Origin: Paenibacillus tyrphae
GTDB taxonomy: Bacteria > Bacillota > Bacilli > Paenibacillales > NBRC-103111
NCBI RefSeq assembly: GCF_000722545.1
Contig: NZ_JNVM01000012.1
Location: 124,001 to 188,000, forward strand
Reading direction: 5' to 3'
Length of the DNA: 64,000 nt
Below the pieces are notes generated by a model. The model had not been told where the DNA came from and made no database searches. It worked only from the letters and a program-made list of their open reading frames with translations. Both the position numbers and the translations under genes were made by a program. Positions 18,098-26,530 of this stretch are shown piece after piece (position 1 is the first letter of the stretch; every line of letters starts with the position of its first letter).

Positions 18098-19474
18098 TTA
18101 TGAACGGGGCAGCCGGACGGTGAATACCGTTCCTTCGGAAACGCGGCTGTGTACGTCGATCGTGCCTTCGTGGAGCTCGACGATTTTCTTAGCAATGGCG
18201 AGCCCCAGACCGCTGCCGGAGCGGGAACGGGTTCTTGCTTTGTCCGCTTTGTAGAAGCGGCCGAAAATATGGGGCAGCTCAGGCTCGGGAATACCCATAC
18301 CGGTATCGGAAACCCGAACGATGATATCTTCCTCCACCGAAATACCGATGGTCAGCACGTCGCCGGAATCCGAAAATTTAATGGCGTTCGTAATCAAATT
18401 AAGCCATACCTGATGCAGCAGCTCGCGGTCGGCACGGACGACGATCTCCGGAAGGTCCAGCTCGACGGTGATGCCCTTTTCCATCCATTGCCACTCCGTC
18501 ACGAGCACCGCCTGCCGAAGCTGCTCGTCCAAGCGGAAGCTCGTTTTCTTGATAACGCCCGTTTCTTTGTCCAAGGCGGCGAGCGTCAGCAGCTGCTTGC
18601 TGAGCGACGAAAGCCGTCTGCTCTCCTCCTCGATAATGTGTAAATACCGCTGCGCTATCTCGGGCGGCAATTCCCCCGACTGGATCGCTTGAGCGAAGCC
18701 CTGGATCGACGTTAACGGAGACTGGATTTCATGGGAGACGTTGGCGACGAACTCCTGCCGCATGCTGTCGAGCTGGCGGAGCGCTTCGGCCATATGCGCG
18801 AAGTGGCGCGCCAGGTTGCCGATTTCGTCGGCGCGCGCCACGTCGAGCCCGATCTCGTAATTTCCTCCGACAATGCGAGTGGTCGCCTCCGTCAGCGCTT
18901 TGACCGGCTTGACAATATACCGCGTGCAGACCACGATGAGCAGCATGCTGAAGACAAACGTCGCCGCGAGCAGCACCGCCATGAGCAGACGGACCTCCCC
19001 GATCTGCTGCTCCAGGGCCGGCCGCAAAAACAACGCGTGGCGTTCTCCCCGGATATCGAGCGGGATGCCGACCGTGTTGCGCAGGCTGCTTTCGAAAAAG
19101 CCCGTAATCGTCAGCAGGCGGGGCTCCTCCGTGATGCCGCGGTAGATTTCGCCGTCCAGCACGCGGCGGATTTGATCCGGCGCGCTCTGCGTATGCCGGA
19201 ACGGCTCGCCGTAGAAGACGCCCTGCCCCTTGCCGTCCGCAAGGTACATTTGAAAGCCCAACTGGGCGATGCTGCGAAAATAGCTGTCCGGATCGGTATC
19301 CGGCATCCGCTCGAACAGCGTCCGGATTTCTTTGGCGACCTTCATGATCTTCTGTTCGTTATACTCCCGGATCTGGGTCCGGTAGTACATGTTAGCCACC
19401 AGCAGGGCAAACACGCCGCTGACCATGGCGATCAAAATATACGTTGCGACGATCCGCACATACAGCGTCTTCAT
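18098..19474 (-). CDS. Sensor histidine kinase with HAMP domain
   Basis: A 458-residue kinase. Membrane helices lie at about 8-28 and 163-184, with a sensing loop of about 130 residues between them. A HAMP domain spans about 185-235, and HisKA has VANVSHEIQSPLTSIQGF (His248). The HATPase motifs are NLITNAIKFS, VSDTGMGIP, FGRFYKAD and GSGLGLAIAKKI. The ATG overlaps the regulator stop by four bases (ATGA), so the pair is translationally coupled. The signal is unknown. The neighbouring MMPL pump suggests an envelope-active compound. Confidence 0.93.
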   Translation of the reverse strand: MKTLYVRIVATYILIAMVSGVFALLVANMYYRTQIREYNEQKIMKVAKEIRTLFERMPDTDPDSYFRSIAQLGFQMYLADGKGQGVFYGEPFRHTQSAPDQIRRVLDGEIYRGITEEPRLLTITGFFESSLRNTVGIPLDIRGERHALFLRPALEQQIGEVRLLMAVLLAATFVFSMLLIVVCTRYIVKPVKALTEATTRIVGGNYEIGLDVARADEIGNLARHFAHMAEALRQLDSMRQEFVANVSHEIQSPLTSIQGFAQAIQSGELPPEIAQRYLHIIEEESRRLSSLSKQLLTLAALDKETGVIKKTSFRLDEQLRQAVLVTEWQWMEKGITVELDLPEIVVRADRELLHQVWLNLITNAIKFSDSGDVLTIGISVEEDIIVRVSDTGMGIPEPELPHIFGRFYKADKARTRSRSGSGLGLAIAKKIVELHEGTIDVHSRVSEGTVFTVRLPRS

Positions 19475-20151
19475 TCGCCCCGCACCTCTAGCTTGTACCC
19501 CAAGCCGCGCACCGTCGTGATGACAAAATCGTCTGTCACCGGAGAAAACCGCTCCCGCAGCCGTTTCACATGAACGTCGATGGTCCGGCTGTCGCCTTCG
19601 AAGTCGGAGCCCCAGATGAGCTGCACCAACTGCTCCCGGGTGAAAATACGCCCAGGATAGCTAGCCAGCTGGCACAGCAGCTCGAATTCCTTGAGCGGGA
19701 GCGTCATCGTCCGATCGCCGACTCGGATCTCGTAGCTGCTGCGGTCAATGACCGTCTCGTTCAACCGGATTTTCGCCGACGATACCATCTGGTACCGCCG
19801 TAGCAGCGCCTTGATCCGAAACAGCAGCTCCTTCGGCTCGAACGGCTTCACGACGTAATCGTCGGTTCCCGACAAGAAGCCTTTTTCCTTGTCCTCGACT
19901 TCACCTTTGGCCGTCAGGAGAATGACGGGAATGTCATAGTGGCCGCGAATATCGTGGCACAACTCCCAGCCGTCCTTACCGGGCATCATAATGTCTACGA
20001 CCGCCAGATGGATCTGTTCGCGCTCCATCAGCTCTGCGGCGGCCAGCCCATTGTCCGCTTCGTAGACGACATAGCCTTCCCGGCTTAGAAAAAAGCGGAG
20101 CAGCTCGCGAATATGCGCGTCGTCATCCGCCACCAGTATATGTACTCTCAA
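19471..20151 (-). CDS. OmpR-family response regulator
   Basis: A 226-residue regulator. The receiver domain carries VADDD and the phospho-acceptor Asp53 in VVDIMMPGKDG, with Lys in DDYVVKPFEPKEL. The winged-helix output domain ends with RTIDVHVKRLRERF and TVRGLGYKLE. Upstream in-frame codons extend to 20289, but the TTG at 20151 is preferred. It has AGGTG eight bases before it and starts directly with the first beta strand. It is probably the partner of the overlapping kinase and a regulator of the MMPL exporter. The 262 bases to the divergent TOMM gene hold both promoters. Confidence 0.9.
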   Translation of the reverse strand: MRVHILVADDDAHIRELLRFFLSREGYVVYEADNGLAAAELMEREQIHLAVVDIMMPGKDGWELCHDIRGHYDIPVILLTAKGEVEDKEKGFLSGTDDYVVKPFEPKELLFRIKALLRRYQMVSSAKIRLNETVIDRSSYEIRVGDRTMTLPLKEFELLCQLASYPGRIFTREQLVQLIWGSDFEGDSRTIDVHVKRLRERFSPVTDDFVITTVRGLGYKLEVRGE

Positions 20152-20413
20152 AGTCGATTCACCTGCCGTCTGGAAATACGTATCCGCCCATCCGCCAATC
20201 GCTGCGAATCGTTTGACGGATCGTTTCACTCTCATCATGCCCGATTTGCCTTCCGTTTTCAAACGCGTGGTTGAGGGCAGAGTTCGCAATGACTGAGGGT
20301 ATAGATTTGACGCCGTTTCCTCTGCGCTGCTTATGATTTTGTCTTTGTTATCACAGTTACAATCTCATGATGAATATAATGAATGGACTATACAGGAGGG
20401 AGGGTGTCGAGGC

Positions 20414-22063
20414 TTGGCTCCTTCTATAAATCCAAAAGTGCAAGAAAATGCGTTTCTTTCCCCTTTCCAGCCCGCACATCAGGTCAAAATTTTGGCGGTC
20501 GGTTCCGGCTCGTTTCTGCTCTCGTTAGTTACAGCTTTGTTCGAATCCGGATTATCCAAGTTCGACGTTTTGCTTACAGACTCTGCGGCTGCCCATCGGC
20601 AGCGGCTTGCGGAATGCGTTGAGCAAGCCCGTGCGGCGCATCCCGAAGCCTCGGTAAAGGAGATCGACTTTCCGAAAAACGCGGAGATTCCGTGGAGGGA
20701 GGCGGTTCGGCCGTACGATGCCGTCTTGTTTGTTTCCCAGAAAAGCCGTATCGAAGAACTCCAAGTTCTTCATGCGGCTTGCAGGGAAGAAAAGAAAGTG
20801 TTTCTTCCCGCCATCCGTGCGAGGCAAGTGGGTTTGGCGGGTCCGTTGGTACATCCGGATTCGGAGGGGTGTTGGGAATCGTCCTGGCGGCGCATCCATC
20901 AATGCGCTCTTATTAAAGATGCTCACTCGCAACCTTTTTCTTCCGAGGCCGGGGCATTGCTCGCGAATGTGATCGCATTTGATTTGGCAAAATCGGTTAC
21001 TGGAGCGGCCAAACCGGAATTGAAGGATCAAATTTTTTGTCTTGATCTGCGGACGTTGGAAGGAAGCTATTATTCGTTTATCCCCCATCCGCTTGTTACC
21101 GGACATCGTCCCATAAAACAGATTCAAGATCTGCACGAACAAATCGAACGGAGCACAGGCAGGAATGCATCGAACGGGCTGTTCTCTTTCTTCAACGGAT
21201 TGACATCGGCGGTATCGGGGATTTTTCACACTTGGGAGGAGGGAGAGCTGGGACAGCTTCCGCTTTTCCAGTGCCTTGTTCAGGCGGTTGACCCGCTATC
21301 GGATGGTCCGGCTGACCTGCTCCCTGAAATGGCGTGTGCGGGTTTGACTCATGGTGAGGCCCGGCGGGAAGCGGGATTGTCCGGGATTGAAGCGTATGTC
21401 TCAAGATTGGCAAGCCGAGCTCTTACGACTCCCGCCTCGAATCGAAGCTCTGATAACCATAAAATCGGACCGCAGGAATATGTGGGAATCGGAGCAGGGG
21501 AAACGATCGATGAAGCCGTTTGCCGCGGTTTGCAACAATGGTTGGAGGAAGATCTGGCAAGGCAAGTATCGGCAGGCCAGAAGCCTTCCGTTATTCCGGC
21601 GAGGCTTGGCGAAATGGAGGATGAGCTCTGCCGATATTACTTGCAGGCATTAACCCAAATGCAAGGAACACCGGTGATTGGGCTGGGCGAGGAACGCGTC
21701 GGTTTTCCTGTGATCTGGGTCGGCGCTAACGGCTGTTGGTACGGTTGTGCGGGCTTGAATACGACATGGGCCCTGCGGCTGTCGCTGCAGCGGGCATTGT
21801 TGAGAGCGCAAAACGAGTCAACTTGTCTCATCGCGCAAGGGGTAGAGGCCCCTTCTGTACATTTGGAAGAAAAGACTTCGCCAAGCCTTGTCATTTCATC
21901 GGGGGAAAGAAGCGCACAAGCGGAGATTCTACAGCTTTCTCTGCAGGCTTTGAAACGGAACCGTAAGCGGCTTTTGACCTTGGACATGGCGATGGAACCG
22001 TTTTTGAGAGAGGGACTGGGCGGGGTCGTTGGCGTGCTTGTACGGGAGGAGGATGCCCTGTGA
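20414..22063 (+). CDS. TOMM maturation protein, ocin-ThiF-like (F-type), shortened N-terminus
   Basis: A 549-residue protein of the putative thiazole-containing bacteriocin maturation family known from heterocycloanthracin-type loci. The ThiF/E1-like core begins KILAVGSGSFLLSLVTALFE and continues to ARQVGLAGPLVHPDSEGCWES and PFSSEAGALLANVIAF. The second half resembles a degenerate YcaO-like domain (YVGIGAGETIDEAVCRGLQQWLEED). Such F proteins present the precursor leader peptide to the cyclodehydratase. The usual N-terminal region of about 80-90 residues (winged-helix, RRE-like) seems absent: only about 25 residues precede the core. The start is a TTG after AGGAGGGAGGG. It overlaps the next gene by four bases (GTGA). 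Confidence 0.82.
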   Translation: MAPSINPKVQENAFLSPFQPAHQVKILAVGSGSFLLSLVTALFESGLSKFDVLLTDSAAAHRQRLAECVEQARAAHPEASVKEIDFPKNAEIPWREAVRPYDAVLFVSQKSRIEELQVLHAACREEKKVFLPAIRARQVGLAGPLVHPDSEGCWESSWRRIHQCALIKDAHSQPFSSEAGALLANVIAFDLAKSVTGAAKPELKDQIFCLDLRTLEGSYYSFIPHPLVTGHRPIKQIQDLHEQIERSTGRNASNGLFSFFNGLTSAVSGIFHTWEEGELGQLPLFQCLVQAVDPLSDGPADLLPEMACAGLTHGEARREAGLSGIEAYVSRLASRALTTPASNRSSDNHKIGPQEYVGIGAGETIDEAVCRGLQQWLEEDLARQVSAGQKPSVIPARLGEMEDELCRYYLQALTQMQGTPVIGLGEERVGFPVIWVGANGCWYGCAGLNTTWALRLSLQRALLRAQNESTCLIAQGVEAPSVHLEEKTSPSLVISSGERSAQAEILQLSLQALKRNRKRLLTLDMAMEPFLREGLGGVVGVLVREEDAL

Positions 22064-24003
22064 AAAAGCTTGTTACAGTAATTGGAGAGGGGCTGCTCTC
22101 CGACTTCGTATACAGAGAACTGGTTAACCAATACGAGATTATTCGCCTGGCCCGCTACAATGAAGACGTACCGCAAACGACGCAATTGGCTTTGTTGCTG
22201 TACGATGACTGGCGTCCTTCCGAGTATCGGATGGCCGAAGAGGTTCTGCAAAGCTCCGGCCTCCCTTGGCTAAGCGGCTTTATTTCGTATGACGAGGGCA
22301 TCGTGGGGCCGTTGGTACGCCCGGGTATACCCGGATGTGCCCAGTGTGCGGAAAGCAGGAGACAAATGGCCGGACACGGCAGCGAGGCCACGTCGGAATG
22401 GCTGAAACTTCTCCTGCAGGGGGAAAAGCCCAGCCGCGCGCCGGTTTCGCGTCTGGCGCTCTTCCAGGTGGCATGCCTGATTGCGGCGGAAGCGCGGAAG
22501 GTACTGCGGGGGAGGGAGTCCCTCTTGGAAGGCCGGATATTCTTAATCGATTTGAAAACGTTGAAAAGCTCGCTCCACTCTTTTCTTCCCGACCCGTTCT
22601 GTCAGATTTGCGGCCGGCTGCCCGATGATTCTCCCGAGGCGGCCCGCATCTTTTTGCGGCCGAATCTGAAGACAGACGCCAACAGTTACCGTTGCAGATC
22701 GATGGAGGAATTGAAAGAAGTATTGACCATCCATTACCTGGATGACCGAACCGGCTTGCTAAACGGGAAAACGGCCAAGCTCGAATCGACATTCGCTAAT
22801 GTGATGGTAAATCTTCCGGTGTTGATCGGAAAAGATATATTGTCAGCCGGCCGGACTCATTCTTATGCAGAAAGCGAGCGTACCGCGATTCTGGAGGGCT
22901 TGGAGCGGTATTGCGGCATGTTGCCCCGCGGCAAACGAACCGTAGTGCACGACAACTACCGCAAATTGGCGGAGCAAGCGCTTGACCCCGTTACGGTCGG
23001 AGTCTATACGGAGGAGCAGTATGCGCTGCCGGATTTTCCGCTCGAGTCGTTTGATCCCGACCGTCCGATCAACTGGGTATGGGGCTATTCGTTTTTGCAA
23101 GAACGCCCCATTCTGGTTCCGGAATCACTTGCTTATTACAACATAGATGCCGGAGATCGTTATGTAATTGAAACCTCCAATGGCTGCGCCCTGGGCGGGA
23201 GCTTGGAAGAAGCCATTTTATACGGTATTTTGGAAGTGGCGGAACGCGATTCGTTCCTGATGAGCTGGTACGCGCGCCTGCCTATCCCGCGCCTTGATCC
23301 TTATTCCGCTGGAGACAGAGAATTGCGGCTCATGATTGACCGTTTGCGGGCAGTAGCCGGATACGATATATATTTGTTTAATTCGACGATGGAGAGCGGG
23401 ATTCCGAGCATTTGGGCGCTGGCGAAAAACAGGAACCCAAAGGGAGCAAATGTCTTCTGCGCGGCTGCAGCTCATTTGGACCCGTTACGGGCTGCTAAAA
23501 GCGCGATTCATGAGCTGGACGGCCTGATACATTACTTGGGCACAACCTTTGAGACGAACCGCGAAGAGATCATCCGAATGTGCAGCGATCCTTCCTTGGT
23601 GACGGAGATGGAGGATCATCCCCTGCTGTACTGTGTGCCTCAAGCCGAGGAACGCCTGCGCTTTTTGCTGGATGAGCATCGTCCGCTCCGAACATTCGAC
23701 GAAGAATTCGAGCGAAAGACTGGGCATGCGGATTTAACCGACGATTTGAAGGATATTTTGCAAAAGTTCCGGCGTTTGAATCTTGATGTCATTGCTATAG
23801 ACCAGTCAACGCCAGAAACTGTTCGAAACGGATTGTATTGCGCGAAAGTATTGATTCCGGGTATGCTGCCGATGACGTTCGGACATAACTTTACTCGCTT
23901 GGCAGGCCTTGAAAGAGTATTGAAGGTGCCGATGGAACTCGGATATGCCATGCAATTACTGTCGATTGAACAGCTCAATCCGCACCCGCATCCGTTTCAT
24001 TAG
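22060..24003 (+). CDS. TOMM cyclodehydratase: E1-like and YcaO domains fused
   Basis: A 647-residue enzyme expected to convert Cys/Ser/Thr of a precursor peptide into thiazoline/oxazoline rings using ATP. The N-terminal 210 residues are the E1-like partner with a zinc tetrad: Cys93/Cys96 (GCAQC) and Cys181/Cys184 (CQIC). The YcaO domain follows, with ATP-binding segments ESERTAILEGLERYCG, SNGCALGGSLEEAILYGILE, ERDSFLMSWY and RAAKSAIHELDG. The protein ends in PHPHPF, a proline-rich tail like the PxPxP terminus needed for catalysis in studied relatives. GTG start after AGGAGG. The ordinary dehydrogenase partner and precursor peptide are not seen nearby. Confidence 0.9.
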   Translation: MKKLVTVIGEGLLSDFVYRELVNQYEIIRLARYNEDVPQTTQLALLLYDDWRPSEYRMAEEVLQSSGLPWLSGFISYDEGIVGPLVRPGIPGCAQCAESRRQMAGHGSEATSEWLKLLLQGEKPSRAPVSRLALFQVACLIAAEARKVLRGRESLLEGRIFLIDLKTLKSSLHSFLPDPFCQICGRLPDDSPEAARIFLRPNLKTDANSYRCRSMEELKEVLTIHYLDDRTGLLNGKTAKLESTFANVMVNLPVLIGKDILSAGRTHSYAESERTAILEGLERYCGMLPRGKRTVVHDNYRKLAEQALDPVTVGVYTEEQYALPDFPLESFDPDRPINWVWGYSFLQERPILVPESLAYYNIDAGDRYVIETSNGCALGGSLEEAILYGILEVAERDSFLMSWYARLPIPRLDPYSAGDRELRLMIDRLRAVAGYDIYLFNSTMESGIPSIWALAKNRNPKGANVFCAAAAHLDPLRAAKSAIHELDGLIHYLGTTFETNREEIIRMCSDPSLVTEMEDHPLLYCVPQAEERLRFLLDEHRPLRTFDEEFERKTGHADLTDDLKDILQKFRRLNLDVIAIDQSTPETVRNGLYCAKVLIPGMLPMTFGHNFTRLAGLERVLKVPMELGYAMQLLSIEQLNPHPHPFH

Positions 24004-24206
24004 GGGCAATGCCGGCCTTGACTTCTTTCATTTCAGAATACATTAACCCTGTACTGACGAGGTATGGGGTTCGTTTTGCGTACGGCCCGGCAATCAAACG
24101 CGTGGTTGATCCGCCGGAAAATCTCGCTGGGCGAGCTGCCGAAGCTGCCGCGTATTATTTACAAAACGGACCCGGACCAACTCATGGTCCAAGCCCGTCT
24201 ATCGGT
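24004..24206. other. Spacer after the TOMM genes, possible coding remnant
   Basis: 203 bases between the convergent cyclodehydratase and MFS genes, with no clear terminator. Two plus-strand frames look protein-like: one from 24009 (MPALTSFISEYINPVLTRYG) and one from 24064 containing RRKISLGELPKLPRIIYKTD. Both run on into the antisense of the MFS gene. I cannot assign either to a family. A decayed third TOMM gene is one possibility, unproven. Confidence 0.3.
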
Positions 24207-25853
24207 TTACCCGTTCGCCGGCTGCTTCCCGTGGAGGCGGGGCGCCGGTTCGAGGTCCGTTTCCGCAGCTTCCTGTGGCTTCGGTCCTTGGCCGCCGCTT
24301 CCGGTACGCAGCGGAATCTCCTTCAAGAAGAACGTCAGCACAAGCGCGACCACCAGCAGCGCAGCCCCCGCCAAAAACACATTGGCCAGCGAGTAACTGA
24401 GTGCCTCACGAAGCGAATCGATCATCTGGCCAAATACCGTCTGCAGCTCCGGCGGCAGGGCTGCCTGAATCTGCGCCAGCTTCGGCTGATCAAGCAGCAT
24501 CTGCGGATTGTGGAACGCAGCGAGCTTCTCGGCCACCTTCGGATCGAGCTTGCTCAAGTCGACGCCCCGCCCGCTGGCCAGGATTTCCTGCAGCTTGTTC
24601 GTCATGCCCGTCGACATGACCGTTCCCATGACGGCGATACCGATCGTGCCGCCCAAGCTGCGGAACAGCTGCGAGGAAGCCGTGGCGACGCCAAGATCTT
24701 TCGGCGATACAGCATTCTGAACGGTCAGGGAAAAGACCGGCATCCCGAGCCCCAGACCGAAGCCGAACACGATCATGCTGAGCACCGTCACCGGGATCGT
24801 ATTCATGTAATGCATGATCATCATTCCGATGACCATAATGACAAGCCCGATAATCGCGATCCGCTTGTATTTGCCCGTCTTCGTGATCAACTGCCCGCTG
24901 ATCGCGCTGGTGACGACCATCCCGATGGACATCGGCATCGTCACATAACCGGAATAGGTCGGCGAAATCCCCATCACGCCCTGGACGAAGAACGGCGTAT
25001 ACATGAGCGCTCCCATCATCCCGGCGTTCATGATAAATCCAATAACGTTCGAGATCGTCACAATCCCGTTTTTGAACAACGAGAGCGGCAGCACCGGACT
25101 GTTCACCCGGCTCTCAATCCATAAGAAAATAACCAGTGCCGCCACTGTACAGGCGAACAAACCGAGAATTTGCGGCGAGCCCCATGCGTACTTCGTGCCG
25201 GCCCACGAGAAGGCGAGCAGCATCGGCACGATCGTCAGCGTAAGGAACAACGAGCCGAAATAATCGATCGATTCCGCCGGCTTGCGCTCCACCTTCGGGA
25301 ACATCGTCAGAATCATGATAAAAGCGACAATGCCAAGAGGAAGGAAAATCCAAAACACCCAGTGCCACTCAAAATGATCGACGATATAGCCGCCAAGGGC
25401 CGGGCCGACGACGCTCGCGAACCCGAACACCGACATCATGATCCCGGACCATTTCCCGCGCTCACGGGGTGCGAACAAATCCCCGACGGCCGTAAAGGCC
25501 GTAGCCATAATAATTCCGGCGCCCAGCCCCTGGATACCGCGGTACGTAATCAGCTGAAAAATATCACCGGACGTTCCCGCCATAAAGGCGCCGATCATAA
25601 ATAAGACGATCCCCGTTAGAATAAACGGCTTCCGGCCGTAAATATCGGACAGCTTGCCGACCAGCACCGTCGCGATCGTCGAGGTAAGCAAATAAATCGT
25701 GATGACCCATGTATAGTAGTCCATCCCGCCGAGCTTGGCGATAATTCGCGGCAGAGCCGTTCCGACGATCGTCTGGTTAATGGCCGAAAAGAACATCGCC
25801 GCAATAATGGCGATCATAATCGTGATTTTGCGTTTATACGATAAATGTTCCAC
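24207..25853 (-). CDS. MFS drug transporter, DHA2/EmrB type (14 helices)
   Basis: A 548-residue major-facilitator exporter with about 14 hydrophobic segments. It has the DHA2 motifs NQTIVGTALPRI (helix 1) and GKLSDIYGRKP (motif A), then RGIQGLGAGIIMAT and GPALGGYIVDH (motif C, antiporter signature). A soluble loop of about 60 residues (DLSKLDPKVAEKLAAF onwards) precedes the last helix and is usual for this group. Translation starts at a GTG after AAGGT. The MarR regulator ends ten bases upstream, so the two genes form an operon typical of inducible multidrug efflux. It is convergent with the TOMM genes; a role in exporting their product is possible but unsupported. Confidence 0.93.
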   Translation of the reverse strand: MEHLSYKRKITIMIAIIAAMFFSAINQTIVGTALPRIIAKLGGMDYYTWVITIYLLTSTIATVLVGKLSDIYGRKPFILTGIVLFMIGAFMAGTSGDIFQLITYRGIQGLGAGIIMATAFTAVGDLFAPRERGKWSGIMMSVFGFASVVGPALGGYIVDHFEWHWVFWIFLPLGIVAFIMILTMFPKVERKPAESIDYFGSLFLTLTIVPMLLAFSWAGTKYAWGSPQILGLFACTVAALVIFLWIESRVNSPVLPLSLFKNGIVTISNVIGFIMNAGMMGALMYTPFFVQGVMGISPTYSGYVTMPMSIGMVVTSAISGQLITKTGKYKRIAIIGLVIMVIGMMIMHYMNTIPVTVLSMIVFGFGLGLGMPVFSLTVQNAVSPKDLGVATASSQLFRSLGGTIGIAVMGTVMSTGMTNKLQEILASGRGVDLSKLDPKVAEKLAAFHNPQMLLDQPKLAQIQAALPPELQTVFGQMIDSLREALSYSLANVFLAGAALLVVALVLTFFLKEIPLRTGSGGQGPKPQEAAETDLEPAPRLHGKQPANG

Positions 25854-25862
25854 GTTACCTTC

Positions 25863-26303
25863 TTACTCCTCTCCCAAATGGTCCACGTTGTTCAGCATCC
25901 GGTTAAAGAATTGGAGATGCTGCCGGATCTCCTCCTCCGACAAACCGGCGAACAACGATTCGACCAGTTCCGTCTGCTGCTCTCCGAGCGCCCTGAGCTC
26001 GCTCAAGCCCCGTTCCGTCATTTCCAGATACACGACCCGCCGGTCGTCTTCTCCCCGATACCGCTTAGCATACCCCTTCTCTACCAATTTATCGGCTTTG
26101 GCGGTAATCGCTCCGGACGTCAGTTCGAGCGCCTCGGCCAAATCGGATACCTTCTGCGGTCCTCCGCGCAGCTGACGGAGCACCATAAACTGGGCCATCG
26201 AAAGCGACTTGTCGATATGCCGGCTCCACAGGTACGACATTTCTTTGACAACCTTCCGGAACGTGCGGGCCAGTTCGGTTTTTAATTGCTGCTCCTCGTT
26301 CAT
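25863..26303 (-). CDS. MarR-family transcriptional regulator
   Basis: A 146-residue winged-helix repressor. Helix 1 (about 1-30) forms the dimer. The recognition region is QKVSDLAEALELTSGAITAKADKL, and the wing contains the DDRR signature (RYRGEDDRRVVYLEMTERG). ATG at 26303 after AAAGGAGTG; the GTG three codons upstream overlaps that site. It is co-transcribed with the MFS pump and very likely represses both genes until a ligand binds. The AT-rich region 26304-26446 holds the promoter, but no perfect palindrome stands out. Confidence 0.92.
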   Translation of the reverse strand: MNEEQQLKTELARTFRKVVKEMSYLWSRHIDKSLSMAQFMVLRQLRGGPQKVSDLAEALELTSGAITAKADKLVEKGYAKRYRGEDDRRVVYLEMTERGLSELRALGEQQTELVESLFAGLSEEEIRQHLQFFNRMLNNVDHLGEE

Positions 26304-26530
26304 GAAAATCACTCCTTTCGTGTCAAAAGATGCCCCCCAAAGAAGGTGCTTTCAAAGTAAAACCATTAAATCACGAAATAATTTACTAATAAACAATTAA
26401 AATATTTACTTATTATACACCAAAGGCAATCGTTTGTGAAATATTTTTGAAGCTGCTGGAAAAAATAAAAACATCGAATGTAACAAAGATTTTAGAGGTG
26501 CGAATTCCAATCCGAGGGAGAGGTAGGACG

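Noticed and set aside
24009..25124. Plus-strand open frame of 371 codons
   Set aside because: Most of it is antisense to the MFS gene, with His/Arg/Asp-rich shadow composition. Only its first 200 bases lie outside that gene and are discussed separately.
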